Shown: positions 55,665-64,000 of the stretch, one piece after another
Position numbering within the stretch: the stretch's first letter is position 1
How the letters are laid out: each line of letters opens with the position of its first letter
Assembly: GCF_004005565.1 (NCBI RefSeq)
Contig: NZ_SADD01000008.1
Span: forward strand, 1 to 64,000
Direction of reading: 5' to 3'
DNA from: Lujinxingia sediminis
GTDB lineage: Bacteria; Myxococcota_A; Bradymonadia; Bradymonadales; Bradymonadaceae
Length of the DNA stretch: 64,000 nt
Made by a program: the position numbers and the translations under genes
Notes under the pieces: model-generated
The model's input: the letters and a program-made list of their open reading frames with translations, nothing else
The model's database searches: none
What the model was told of the DNA's origin: nothing

Positions 55665-58619
55665 ATGACCACGTCGATCGAGCCGAGCCTGAGCGAGACG
55701 CCCGCCACCAAGAAGCAAAGCGCCAAAAAGGTGCGAGAGTTTAAGGCGAGTGGCAAAGGCCTGAAATTTAAGCGCGTCTTCACCCGGGACGGTGTCCATC
55801 CTTACGATGAGGTCGAGTGGGAGATGCGCACCGCCTCGATCGGCAGTGAGACCGGCAAGCTTGTCTTCGAACAACGCGATGTGGAGGTGCCGGTGAACTG
55901 GTCGCAGATGGCGACCAACGTGGTGGTCTCCAAGTACTTCCGGGGGCGGCTGGGCACCGATCAGCGCGAGACGAGCATCCGCCAGCTCATCGACCGCGTG
56001 GCCAACACCATCACCGACTGGGGCATCAAAGATGGCTATTTTGCCAGCCCCGACGACGCCGAGATCTTCCGCGCCGAGCTCACCTTCCTGGTACTGCACC
56101 AGAAGATGGCGTTTAACAGCCCGGTCTGGTTCAACGTTGGCGTGGAAGAGCGTCCGCAGGCCTCGGCGTGCTTTATCAACTCGGTGAGCGACCAGATGGA
56201 GTCGATCCTCGAGTTGGCCAAGACCGAGGGTATGCTCTTTAAGTGGGGCAGCGGCACCGGCTCCAACCTCTCGCCGATTCGTTCCAGCCGTGAGCAGCTT
56301 CGTGGCGGCGGCACCGCCAGCGGTCCGGTCAGCTTTATGAAAGGCTATGACGCGTTTGCCGGCGTGATTAAGTCCGGCGGCAAGACCCGTCGTGCGGCCA
56401 AGATGGTGATGCTCGATGTCGATCATCCCGACATCCAGGAGTTTGTGTCCTGCAAGGCCGATGAGGAGAAGAAGGCCTGGGCCTTGATCGAGGCCGGATA
56501 CGACGGTGGCTTCAACGTGCCGGGCGGGGCCTACGACTCGATCTTCTTCCAGAACGCCAACCACTCGGTGCGTGTCAGCGATGCCTTTATGAAGGCGGTC
56601 GAAGACGACGCGATGTGGCAGACCCACGCGGTGGTCGACGACCGGGTGGTCGATGAGTTTCCGGCCCGCGAGCTGATGCAGAGTATCGCCGACGCGGCCT
56701 GGATCTGCGGCGACCCGGGGATGCAGTACGACACCACGATCAACGACTGGCATACCTGCCCGAACACCGACCGCATCTACGGCTCGAACCCCTGCTCGGA
56801 GTACATGTTCCTCAACGACTCCGCCTGCAACCTGGCCAGCCTCAACCTGATGACTTACCGCGATGAGGCCGGTGAGTTCGATGTGGAGAGCTTTAAAGCG
56901 GCTGTCGATCTGACGATCACCGCCCAGGAGATCTTAGTCGATAACGCTGGCTACCCCACTCCGGCCATCGAGAAGAACAGTCACGCCTTCCGCCCGCTGG
57001 GTCTGGGCTATGCGAACGTCGGCGCCCTTCTGATGGCTCGCGGTCTTCCCTACGACTCGCCCGAGGGTCGCGCCTACGCCGGTGCGATCACCGCGCTGAT
57101 GTGCGGACAGGCGTACACGCAGTCGGCGAAGATTGCCCAGACCACCGGGCCCTTTGAAGGCTACCCGATCAACGAAGAGCCGATGCTCGGCGTGATCGGC
57201 AAGCACCGCGCCGCCGTCGAGAACATCGCCGATGAGTGGTCGGCGATGAGCGACACCGATCTGCTCAAGGCGGCTCGGCAGAGCTGGGATGAGGCGCTTC
57301 AGGTCGGCAAAGAGTTCGGCTTCCGCAACAGCCAGGTCACCGTGTTGGCTCCGACCGGCACCATCGGCTTCATGATGGACTGCGACACCACCGGCATCGA
57401 GCCGGACATCGCGCTCATCAAGTACAAGAAGCTCGTGGGCGGCGGTTACTTCAAGATCGTCAACCAGACCGTGCCTGAGGCGCTGGTTCGCCTGGGCTAC
57501 GAGGCCAGAGAACGTCAGTCGATCATCGACTACCTCATGGAGAACGACACCATTGAGGGCGCGCCCGAGCTCAAAGACGAGCACCTGCCGGTCTTCGACT
57601 GCGCGTTCACGCCGGCGAACGGCACCCGCTCCATCAAGCCGATGGGCCATGTGCGCATGATGGCTGCGGCGCAACCCTTCCTCTCCGGCGCGATCTCCAA
57701 GACGGTGAACCTGCCCCACGAGGCTTCTGTCGAAGACATCGCCGACTGCTACCTGGAGTCCTGGAAGTTGGGGCTTAAGGCGGTCGCCATCTACCGCGAC
57801 GGCTGCAAGCGCACCCAGCCCCTCTCCACGAAGCTCGACGATTCGGCGAAGACGTCCGAGACGAGCTCGCCGGTGGCTCAGCCCGTCCCCGCGGCTGCTG
57901 CGCAGCCGGTCTGGGGGTCCACGGAGAGCCGTCGCCGACTTCCCGACGAGCGCCCCTCGATCACCCACAAGTTCTCGATCGCCGGTCACGAGGGCTACAT
58001 CACCGTCGGCATGTACGAAGATGGTCAGCCCGGCGAGCTCTTCATTGTGATGAGCAAAGAAGGCTCGGTGGTCAGCGGTCTGATGGACAGTTTTGCCACC
58101 TCCATCTCGCTGGGCCTGCAGTACGGGGTGCCCTTGCAGGTGATGGTCGATAAGTTCAGCCACACCCGCTTTGAGCCCAGCGGCATCACCGCCAATCCGA
58201 AGATTCGTTTTGCGAAGTCGGTCACCGACTACATCTTCCGCTGGCTGGCCGATAAGTTTCTGGGTGACGCCGAGCGCGACCTCTACCTGACCAAGAACGC
58301 TACCGAGGCCTGGCGCCCCGGCGAGCCTCAGGTCAGCGAAGAGAGCACGAAGATCGTCTTCGATGGTGGCCAGACTGAGAGCGAGGACGAGAGCGCCAGC
58401 GTTGAAAGTGCCGAAAGCGCTTCCGATGAGAAGGGCGAAGATTTTGCCTCGGCCCGCGATGGCGAGGTGCTCTTTGATGCGATCACCGGCAAGAAGACCT
58501 CCAGCGTGTACACGCTGCAGGCCGACGCGCCGCCATGCTCGGAGTGCGGCAGCATCATGGTTCGCTCCGGTGCCTGCTATAAGTGTCAGAACTGCGGCTC
58601 GACCAGTGGTTGCAGCTAA
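55665..58619 (+). CDS. nrdJ: Vitamin B12-dependent (class II) ribonucleotide reductase
   Basis: 984 residues. The catalytic barrel has the first redox Cys in ASACFINSVSD (~170), the NPCSEYMFLNDSACNLASL active-site run with Asn-x-Cys-x-Glu, and TVLAPTGTIGFMMDCDTTGIEPD. RHPDIQEF-type motifs and NSHAFRPLGLGYANVGALL match class II enzymes. No N-terminal ATP-cone is seen. The C-terminus has an acidic linker and a zinc-type tail: CSECG, CYKCQNCG and a last SGCS. The enzyme makes deoxynucleotides using adenosylcobalamin and needs no oxygen or radical partner. ATG 55665 follows GAGAGAGGGAG. Upstream NrdR-like boxes fit its role. Confidence 0.95.
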   Translation: MTTSIEPSLSETPATKKQSAKKVREFKASGKGLKFKRVFTRDGVHPYDEVEWEMRTASIGSETGKLVFEQRDVEVPVNWSQMATNVVVSKYFRGRLGTDQRETSIRQLIDRVANTITDWGIKDGYFASPDDAEIFRAELTFLVLHQKMAFNSPVWFNVGVEERPQASACFINSVSDQMESILELAKTEGMLFKWGSGTGSNLSPIRSSREQLRGGGTASGPVSFMKGYDAFAGVIKSGGKTRRAAKMVMLDVDHPDIQEFVSCKADEEKKAWALIEAGYDGGFNVPGGAYDSIFFQNANHSVRVSDAFMKAVEDDAMWQTHAVVDDRVVDEFPARELMQSIADAAWICGDPGMQYDTTINDWHTCPNTDRIYGSNPCSEYMFLNDSACNLASLNLMTYRDEAGEFDVESFKAAVDLTITAQEILVDNAGYPTPAIEKNSHAFRPLGLGYANVGALLMARGLPYDSPEGRAYAGAITALMCGQAYTQSAKIAQTTGPFEGYPINEEPMLGVIGKHRAAVENIADEWSAMSDTDLLKAARQSWDEALQVGKEFGFRNSQVTVLAPTGTIGFMMDCDTTGIEPDIALIKYKKLVGGGYFKIVNQTVPEALVRLGYEARERQSIIDYLMENDTIEGAPELKDEHLPVFDCAFTPANGTRSIKPMGHVRMMAAAQPFLSGAISKTVNLPHEASVEDIADCYLESWKLGLKAVAIYRDGCKRTQPLSTKLDDSAKTSETSSPVAQPVPAAAAQPVWGSTESRRRLPDERPSITHKFSIAGHEGYITVGMYEDGQPGELFIVMSKEGSVVSGLMDSFATSISLGLQYGVPLQVMVDKFSHTRFEPSGITANPKIRFAKSVTDYIFRWLADKFLGDAERDLYLTKNATEAWRPGEPQVSEESTKIVFDGGQTESEDESASVESAESASDEKGEDFASARDGEVLFDAITGKKTSSVYTLQADAPPCSECGSIMVRSGACYKCQNCGSTSGCS

Positions 58620-58661
58620 GGTCTGACGAGCAAGGGGTCGGGGGGAGTCCCCCGGCCGCTT

Positions 58662-58697
58662 AAGCCGCCCCGCGTCAGCGCGGGGCGGCTTTTTTTG
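58662..58697 (+). terminator. Rho-independent terminator after nrdJ
   Basis: AAGCCGCCCCGCG (58662-58674) pairs with CGCGGGGCGGCTT (58679-58691) around a 4-nt loop, followed by TTTTTT. A strong, classical terminator 42 bp after the nrdJ stop. Confidence 0.92.
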
Positions 58698-58725
58698 TGG
58701 GCGTGACGTTGTTAGGCTGCGCATA

Positions 58726-59700
58726 ATGAGCGCGCGATCGGTACGTACAAGGGCGGCGGGGTGTGTGGCAGGGATGCTGCTGGTAGGCACGCTCGGAGCG
58801 TGGGGCTGGCACCTGTGGGGAGGTGTGCGGGGCGGGCTCCCCGAGGTGCTCACCGCTCAGCCCGGGCGCGCCGGTAAAATCGGCACGCTGCGCGCGCTGG
58901 AGGTCGGAGCGCAGGCGCGCCGGGTGGCCCGGGAGGTCGCCGCGCCGCGTCTGGCCGCCTGCGATCCGGGGTGGATGCCCGGCGAGCCGGTGGCGTTGGC
59001 GTCTACGCTGACGTTGCGCGCGAGCCAGGGAAAACTGGAGCGGCGATGGGAGGAGACGTTGAGCTATCGGGAAGACGCTGCCGGTCGTGGCGAGCTTACG
59101 ATCGATGCGACCTCCGCCGACGTGCTCGATGTGCCGCTGACCCACTCCCGGCGCTGGACATGGACGCCCGGGGAGGCTCTGGAATGGGTGGGGCCGTCGA
59201 GTGCAGTGGAGCATCCCGTGACAAGTCCCGCGCTGGCCCGCGCGCGTCAGGACGCTCACGGGAAGCTGGAGTCGTTGATGCGCACACTGGCGGAGGGCTG
59301 GGCACCGACCTCCGAGTCGACGCTCACGCCGCAGCAAGGCGCCGGGTATCGGTGCGGGCAGCGCGCGGCCTTGCCCGGGGAGGACTGGGCCTCACTGCTA
59401 CGGGCGCGCGCTGACTTGCGTACGGCCTCGGTCGATGTGGAGCGCCGCGGCGAGGCGCGCTGCCAGATCTTGCGCGCGAGCTTGAGCCTTGCTCAAGGCG
59501 GCGAGCTTGAGCTCGGGCTTGAAACATGCACCCGGGCGGGACCTGAGCAGGTGAGCATTGAGGCTCCTGAGCGACGAACTTCGCTTGACGTTCTCAACGG
59601 TCAGCGCGAGCTTCGCCGTGTTGAAACGTGGTTTCGAGAGCGCATCGCCGCCGGCGAGCTGGAGGCTGGCCCCGGGCTGGCCGTTGAGAATGAGGAGTAA
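58726..59700 (+). CDS. Membrane-anchored protein of unknown function
   Basis: 324 residues, not recognised. An N-terminal hydrophobic stretch (CVAGMLLVGTLGAWGWHLW) probably anchors or exports it. The rest is Arg/Glu/Leu-rich with moderate beta content (LTLRASQGKLERRWEETLSY, LTIDATSADVLDVPLTHSRRWTW), two Cys (YRCGQRA, EARCQIL) and a final helical part (NGQRELRRVETWFRERI). No known domain is visible. The ribosome site is weak. It ends 4 bases before proB, so it is probably cotranscribed with it. Confidence 0.6.
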   Translation: MSARSVRTRAAGCVAGMLLVGTLGAWGWHLWGGVRGGLPEVLTAQPGRAGKIGTLRALEVGAQARRVAREVAAPRLAACDPGWMPGEPVALASTLTLRASQGKLERRWEETLSYREDAAGRGELTIDATSADVLDVPLTHSRRWTWTPGEALEWVGPSSAVEHPVTSPALARARQDAHGKLESLMRTLAEGWAPTSESTLTPQQGAGYRCGQRAALPGEDWASLLRARADLRTASVDVERRGEARCQILRASLSLAQGGELELGLETCTRAGPEQVSIEAPERRTSLDVLNGQRELRRVETWFRERIAAGELEAGPGLAVENEE

Positions 59701-59704
59701 GAGG

Positions 59705-60844
59705 ATGTCGAAACGCTCAAGGATCGCTCGGGCGGGCCATGTGGTTGTCAAGATCGGCAGCGCGATCTTTATGCGCGAGGGCGGCCGTGTCGACCGACGC
59801 ACCTTCGCGGCGCTGGTCGACGACCTCGATCGTCTGATGAGCGCCGGGGTGCGTGTCACCGTCGTGACCTCAGGGGCGGTCGCGCTGGGGCGACAGGCCC
59901 TGGGCGTGACTCCGGGGCCCTGTGCGGTGGCCGAACTCCAGGCATTTGCTGCGCTGGGGCAGTCGCGCCTGATGCAGATGTGGGAGGCGGAGTTTGGCCA
60001 CTACGACCGCCACGTGGCCCAGGTGCTGCTCGGGCGTCAGGATATGGCCGATCGCGGGCGCTACCTCAACGCTCGCAGCGCGCTGGAGACGCTGCATGCC
60101 TTCGGCGCGGTGCCGATCATCAACGAGAATGACACGGTTGCCACCGAGGAGCTCACCTTCGGCGACAACGACCAGCTCGCCGCCATGTGCGCCGCGCTGC
60201 TGGGGGCGGATCTCCTGGTGCTGCTCTCCGATGTGGCGGGGCTCCTGGAGGTTGTGGAGGGTGACGATGGCACACGCAGCTTCGGCGAGCGGGTCGAGGA
60301 GATCGCGCTTGATGATCCGCGCGTAGACCAGTGGGCCGGACCGCCGGCCTCGGGGGTGGGGCGGGGCGGGATGGTCTCCAAGATCATGGCCGCACGTATC
60401 GCCGCGCGCGCCGATACCCCGACGGTGATCGCGCCGGGCAAGCGCCCCGGTGTGCTGGCGGCTCTGTGGGCGGAAGAGCCGGTGGGAACCTTCTTTGATC
60501 CGGGGCAGGGCGGGGCGGTGCGTGCTCGCAAACGCTGGATTGACCACGGTGCGCGAGCCGAAGGTCGGATTTTCTGCGACGCGGGCGCCATGCGTGCAGT
60601 GCGCGAGCGTGGCGCAAGTCTGCTGCCCATCGGTGTGACGAAGGTGGAGGGGAACTTCGAGTCGGGGAGCCTGGTGGAGCTCATCGGCCCCGAAGACGAG
60701 GAGAGCTTTGCCCGCGGGCTTGTCTCCTACAGCGCCGCTCAGATCCGCGCGATCGCCGGGCTGCGCTCCGAAGCGATTGAGGAGGCGATTGGTTCCACGG
60801 CGATCGACGCGATCGTGCATCGCGACAATCTGGTGCTGACCTGA
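59705..60844 (+). CDS. proB: Glutamate 5-kinase with PUA domain
   Basis: 379 residues. The amino-acid-kinase domain begins AGHVVVKIGSAIFMR, with the nucleotide/phosphate site TSGAVALGRQAL and the substrate site INENDTVATEELTFGDNDQLAA, followed by LLVLLSDVAGLLE and GRGGMVSKIMAARIA. The PUA domain lies at ~285-375 (KRWIDHGARAEGRIFCDAG...). It makes gamma-glutamyl phosphate, the first step of proline synthesis; the next enzyme (proA) is not adjacent. ATG 59705 follows GAGGAGTAAGAGG. It is translated from the same transcript as the unknown gene upstream. Confidence 0.95.
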   Translation: MSKRSRIARAGHVVVKIGSAIFMREGGRVDRRTFAALVDDLDRLMSAGVRVTVVTSGAVALGRQALGVTPGPCAVAELQAFAALGQSRLMQMWEAEFGHYDRHVAQVLLGRQDMADRGRYLNARSALETLHAFGAVPIINENDTVATEELTFGDNDQLAAMCAALLGADLLVLLSDVAGLLEVVEGDDGTRSFGERVEEIALDDPRVDQWAGPPASGVGRGGMVSKIMAARIAARADTPTVIAPGKRPGVLAALWAEEPVGTFFDPGQGGAVRARKRWIDHGARAEGRIFCDAGAMRAVRERGASLLPIGVTKVEGNFESGSLVELIGPEDEESFARGLVSYSAAQIRAIAGLRSEAIEEAIGSTAIDAIVHRDNLVLT

Positions 60845-60857
60845 GCGGCCCGCTTGC

Positions 60858-61235
60858 TCAGAGGCCGAGCAGTGAGCGGATCATATCCGGGCCGAGGTAG
60901 AGCATCACCACGGTGGAGGCCATGATGATCAACATCAAAAAGGGATTGATGAAGTTCTCCACCCGCACCTTATCGGCGGCGACGACCTCCCCCTCGACTT
61001 TGATCTCGCAATAGGGGCGAAACCCGATCACCGACACCAGCTCGGCCTCGATATGGTGAAGATCGCCGTCTTCGTCCTCATAGATCGCTTCGAGCAGCGG
61101 GCGAAGCCGGGGGCCACCGCGACCGTCGAGCTTCTGGTCATCAAGCCAGAGCTCGTACTGAGGCGCCAGGTAGAGCCAGCGAAGCGTCCAGTCGCCGGTA
61201 ACTTTAAGGGTGTGGTCGCGCCATTGAACTTCCAT
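60858..61235 (-). CDS. Small membrane-anchored protein, unknown function
   Basis: 125 residues. A beta-rich start (VQWRDHTLKVTGDWTLRWLYLAPQYELWLDDQKL) leads to a Glu/Asp-rich middle and a C-terminal hydrophobic helix (FLMLIIMASTVVMLYLGPDMI). This is a tail-anchored layout. I do not recognise the family. ATG 61235 follows GGAGCCCCC. It converges on proB with a 13-bp gap and is followed on its strand, upstream, by two more small genes. Confidence 0.6.
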   Translation of the reverse strand: MEVQWRDHTLKVTGDWTLRWLYLAPQYELWLDDQKLDGRGGPRLRPLLEAIYEDEDGDLHHIEAELVSVIGFRPYCEIKVEGEVVAADKVRVENFINPFLMLIIMASTVVMLYLGPDMIRSLLGL

Positions 61236-61339
61236 CGGGGGCTCCGTCAGAGGAGGGCAATCGTAGCGAGCATGCAGCGATGCCACCCAGTGTAGCGAGC
61301 TGGACGCGGCGGGAAAAGCAGGACGGCTCCGGCCAGAGC

Positions 61340-61594
61340 TTAGATGGCGGGCGATTCCTGAGCGATCTGTGAGGCGCCGACCAGGATGAACTTTTTGTGC
61401 ACGCGCAGGGCGTAGGCGCAATTCTCGGCGATGGACTGCTCGGTGTAAGGCTCTTCGCGGCAGTCGAGCACATCGGTCCAGCCGGCGACGTGGTCGGGGA
61501 AGTACACATCCAGGCCGGTGCTCTCCACCGGGCCAACCTGGACGGCGGATTTGGCGTCGTAAAGATAAAGGGGCTGCTTTTCCATCGGTGACAT
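61340..61594 (-). CDS. Small conserved-looking protein, unknown function
   Basis: 84 residues. The composition (LYLYDAKSAVQVGPVESTGLDVYFPDHVAGWTDVLDCREE, then ENCAYALRVHKKFILVG) is protein-like and hydrophilic, without signal or helix. Two Cys are present. ATG 61594 or 61585 is possible and neither has a strong ribosome site. It lies between the tail-anchored protein gene and the DksA-like gene on the same strand. No function can be given. Confidence 0.45.
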   Translation of the reverse strand: MSPMEKQPLYLYDAKSAVQVGPVESTGLDVYFPDHVAGWTDVLDCREEPYTEQSIAENCAYALRVHKKFILVGASQIAQESPAI

Positions 61595-61709
61595 CCAGTG
61601 TGGAACAAAGCCGGCCTCCGGACCGCAGGTCGGGAGGCCGGCTCTCGTAATCAAGGGAATCGATCGCGTATCAGAACCCCCACGCAAGCTGCGCGGAGCC
61701 TGGCGTGTC

Positions 61710-62075
61710 TTATTCGGAGTAGAGCTTCTCGCGGCGCTCCTGCTCTTCTTTGCAGGCAATGCACATGGTGGTGACCGGGCGAGCGCGCAGACGCTGAATG
61801 GAGATATCGTCGCCGCAGACCACGCATTCGCCAAACTCGCCCTGATTGATGCGCTCAATGGCCAGGTCGATCTTGTCGATGAGGTAGCGCTCGCGACCCC
61901 GCAGGCGAAGACTCAGGCTCTGATCGGTCAGCGCGCTGGCCAGATCGGCCTCATCGGCCATATCGTCTTTGGAGAGCTCGATCTCGTGTTTGATGGTATT
62001 GGCGGCTTTATGAAGGAGGCGCTTTTTCTCATCGTTGAGAAGCTGCCGGAATTCCTCGATATGTTCAGGACTCAT
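61710..62075 (-). CDS. dksA: DksA/TraR-type zinc-finger transcription factor
   Basis: 121 residues. A long N-terminal coiled-coil (EEFRQLLNDEKKRLLHKA...IKHEIELSKDDMADEADLA) with the D-x-x-D-x-A tip (ADEADLAS) that enters the RNA polymerase secondary channel is followed by the zinc module CVVCGDDI...CIACKEEQ. DksA works with ppGpp to reset transcription of ribosomal and amino-acid genes. Its length is a little shorter than E. coli DksA (151). The frame extends to 62369, but ATG 62075 matches the family start; its ribosome site is weak. Confidence 0.92.
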   Translation of the reverse strand: MSPEHIEEFRQLLNDEKKRLLHKAANTIKHEIELSKDDMADEADLASALTDQSLSLRLRGRERYLIDKIDLAIERINQGEFGECVVCGDDISIQRLRARPVTTMCIACKEEQERREKLYSE

Positions 62076-62560
62076 GGCAAAACCCACACGCTGTCTCGGC
62101 CTACAGGCCGAAGGATTAGAGATGGTTGCGGCGGCATAAGCCTCTGGATGAGCGCCAAACGTAAGCACCGTAAAGCGATCTACCCAGCGACCCTCGAGCG
62201 TGGTGCCGGCTCCCCAGGGAATGGCGACCCGATTCGACGCCACCCAAAAGAGCCTGCGAAGTGTATTCAAAACCCCGCAGAGTTCAAGGGGGCTATCGCC
62301 CGCGCCGGAGCCCCCCAACAACGCGACCCCGCTAAGTTCATCCCGGGTAAGAAAAAAACTTTCCAGCATGCCAACCCGGGGTACAATCGCCGCAGCACGA
62401 ACGCCTCATAGTTCTGGGCACCTCTCGCCACCGCCGTGCGTTGTCGGGAGAAGGGGATCGCCCGTACAGACCTCGGGGCCTGAAGTTGACACTGTTTTTG
62501 CGAGCGTGGCACGATGCGAGCGAATTTCTTCGAGTACAGCTTTAAGTAAGGAGCAGTCAC
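62076..62560. other. 485-bp gap before pilM, no gene seen
   Basis: A perfect TTGACA sits at 62486-62491 but the best -10 (CACGAT, 18 bp away) is poor, so this is a weak promoter candidate for pilM. Open frames on both strands read as non-protein-like, Ser/Pro-rich shadows. No hairpin or repeat is evident. Confidence 0.5.
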
Positions 62561-63628
62561 ATGGCGATGGCCAATGGACGGAACTGCATCGGTCTCGACA
62601 TCGGTTCGAGCTCGGTCAAGCTGTGCGTCCTTAAAAGCACAAAACGCGGTCTGAGCTTGCAGGCTTTTGATTACGCGCAGCTCCCGCCGGAGACGATCGT
62701 CGACGGCGCGCTGATGAACTCGACGGTCGTCGCCGACGCCATCGTGGAGCTTCTGAGGCGCAACAAGATTCGGCATAAAGAGTGCGCGTTGAGCGTCTCG
62801 GGCAACACGGTCATCGTCAAAAAGATCCGTCTGCCGCTGATGACCCAGGAGGAGCTCGAAGAGTCGATTCAGTGGGAGGCCGAGCAGCATATCGCCTTCA
62901 ATATCCAGGACGTCTTCATCGGCTTTGAGGTCGTCGCGCCCAAGACCGATCAGGGGCAGATGGATGTGGTGCTGGTCGCGGCCAAGAAAGACATGATCAA
63001 CGACTATGTGGCCGTCTGCCACGACGGGGGCGTGGAGCCGCTGGTGGTCGATGTCGATGCGTTTGCGCTGCAGAATATGTACGAGGTCAACTACGGCTTC
63101 CACCGCGGTGAGACGGTGGTGCTGCTCGATATCGGAAACTCGGTGGTGACGATGAACGTGGTCACCGACGGGATCACGATGTTCACCCGCGATCTCTCGA
63201 TCGGCGGCAGCGACATCACCGAGGAGATCCAGCGCCAGCTCAACATCACCTACCAGGAAGCCGAACTCTATAAGATGGGTGGAAGCCCCGGGATGAGCTC
63301 GGATGCGGTTCTGCCTCAGGAGGTCGAGAGCATCATCCAGGAGAAGGCCGAAGATATGGCGCATGAGATTCAGCGCTCGCTGGACTTCTATGCGGCCACC
63401 GCCGCCGACTCCAGGATCGACAAGATTGTGGTCAGTGGAGGCACCGCCGCGATCCCCTCGCTGGTACGAACCATCGGGCGGATCAGCGGCGTGCCCACCG
63501 AGCTGGCCAACCCCTTTCGCAACGTCTCCTACGACGAGCGGCAGTTTACCCCGGACCAGATCCAGCGTTGGGCACCGATTGCGGCGGTCAGCGTGGGTCT
63601 GGCACTGCGGAGGATTAACGAGAGATGA
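62561..63628 (+). CDS. pilM: Type IV pilus inner-membrane platform protein PilM
   Basis: 355 residues of the actin/FtsA-like PilM family. GLDIGSSSVKLCVL is the phosphate-1 motif, VVLLDIGNSVVTMNVV the second, and KIVVSGGTAAIPSLVRTIG the adenosine motif. PilM binds ATP and the short N-terminal tail of PilN to organise the pilus alignment complex on the cytoplasmic face. ATG 62561 follows AAGGAGCAGTCAC. Its stop overlaps the pilN start (ATGA), so the two are coupled. In this lineage pili may serve motility or predation; that is inference. Confidence 0.95.
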   Translation: MAMANGRNCIGLDIGSSSVKLCVLKSTKRGLSLQAFDYAQLPPETIVDGALMNSTVVADAIVELLRRNKIRHKECALSVSGNTVIVKKIRLPLMTQEELEESIQWEAEQHIAFNIQDVFIGFEVVAPKTDQGQMDVVLVAAKKDMINDYVAVCHDGGVEPLVVDVDAFALQNMYEVNYGFHRGETVVLLDIGNSVVTMNVVTDGITMFTRDLSIGGSDITEEIQRQLNITYQEAELYKMGGSPGMSSDAVLPQEVESIIQEKAEDMAHEIQRSLDFYAATAADSRIDKIVVSGGTAAIPSLVRTIGRISGVPTELANPFRNVSYDERQFTPDQIQRWAPIAAVSVGLALRRINER

Positions 63629-64000
63629 TTCGCGTAAACCTCTTACCGATAAAGCAAGCTCGTCGCCGTTCTGCCGGTCGCACCCAGCTCTTGCTCTTCG
63701 CCGGGCTGCTGATCGCCGAGTTGGCCATCCTCTTTGTGTTCTACCTGGTGGAATCCGAGAAGTTGAGCACCCGCGAGAGCGAGGTGACCGGATTGCAGCG
63801 GGAGGTCACCGCTCTGGAGAGTGAAGTTGCGGACGCCCGCACCCTGGAGAAGGAGGCCGAGGCGCTCAACGCCCAGCTCGCCGTACTCAACAACCTGGAA
63901 GCCCAGCGTATCGGCCCGGTGCGCATGCTCGATGAGATCCAGGCGATGCTCAGCCCTCCGCGCAACGAAGAGGAGCGCGTGGCTCAGCTTCGCAAGGACT
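63625..64000 (+). CDS. pilN: Type IV pilus biogenesis protein PilN (partial, cut by window end)
   Basis: The first 125 residues or so. The N-terminal MIRVNLLPIKQARRR is the conserved PilN tail that binds PilM. A transmembrane helix follows (LLLFAGLLIAELAILFVFYLV, about 23-43), then a coiled-coil (SEVTGLQREVTALESEVADART...). PilN pairs with PilO in the periplasm to link platform and secretin. The remainder, and probably pilO, pilP and pilQ, lie beyond base 64000. Start codon overlaps pilM by 4 bp. Confidence 0.92.
   Translation, partial: MIRVNLLPIKQARRRSAGRTQLLLFAGLLIAELAILFVFYLVESEKLSTRESEVTGLQREVTALESEVADARTLEKEAEALNAQLAVLNNLEAQRIGPVRMLDEIQAMLSPPRNEEERVAQLRKD

Noticed and set aside
56934-58853. 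639-residue minus-strand open frame
   Set aside because: It is antisense to nrdJ, which has clear catalytic motifs.
62507-62520. Sigma54 promoter TGGCACG before pilM
   Set aside because: The -12 TTGC element is missing at the right distance.

Overview
The window is about 64 kb of high-GC bacterial chromosome. It looks like a member of Myxococcota or a related deltaproteobacterial lineage; Bradymonadales is my best guess, from memory of that group and not from any search. The clues are a MYXO-CTERM-like C-terminus, two fused Ser/Thr kinases, many acidic lipoproteins, histidine kinases without partner regulators, Glu/Pro-rich envelope proteins and a FeS-type photolyase. No phage, plasmid, rRNA or CRISPR locus is visible. 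One tRNA gene (Pro, anticodon CGG) is present.

Layout. 0-2.6 kb: a REP-associated (IS200/Y1-type) transposase gene between short GC-rich repeat arrays, then a YigZ/IMPACT gene. 2.6-9 kb, mostly minus strand: a spermidine-synthase-like methyltransferase, two envelope proteins, a DJ-1/PfpI-type lipoprotein, a SulP transporter and an SDR. 9-18 kb: a lipocalin, a Cys-rich lipoprotein, a histidine kinase, a RuvC-fold protein, a photolyase and a large hybrid histidine kinase. 18.4-24.3 kb: a compact lipid-type cluster of ACP, a FadB-like protein with a degenerate dehydrogenase half, and a fatty-acyl-AMP ligase, divergent from a cytochrome P450. 24-36 kb: secreted proteins, a flavin monooxygenase, a kinase fused to a diiron-type metallo-beta-lactamase domain, a haem lipoprotein, tRNA-Pro, a kinase fused to an FGE-like domain, and an enoyl-CoA hydratase. 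36-44 kb: HtpG, a PEGA protein, YacG, a thioesterase, YceI, and an overlapping FAD-oxidoreductase/NapH-like ferredoxin pair. 44.5-53.8 kb: two adjacent 42-bp minisatellites, then surface proteins (OmpA-like, a nidogen/EGF/Ig MYXO-CTERM protein, a lipoprotein and a zinc-ribbon/Pro-Glu protein). 53.8-64 kb: an NDH-2-like flavoprotein, a B12-dependent ribonucleotide reductase behind tandem NrdR-like boxes, proB, dksA and the start of a pilMN operon cut by the window edge.

How parts fit. The ACP, FadB-like and ligase genes are tightly packed (ATGA overlap, then a 30-bp gap) and face the P450, so they probably act together on an ACP-bound fatty acyl chain. The 45-52 kb genes form a cell-surface block. 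The short motif GACC-N3-GGTC (with close variants) recurs between genes at several places and is arrayed on both sides of the transposase, which suggests a resident REP/RAYT system.

The main candidates for undescribed biology are the FAAL/ACP/degenerate-FadB/P450 cluster, the kinase-diiron MBL fusion, the REP-like arrays and the twin 42-bp repeat block. All functions are inferred by reading the sequence; no database search was run.
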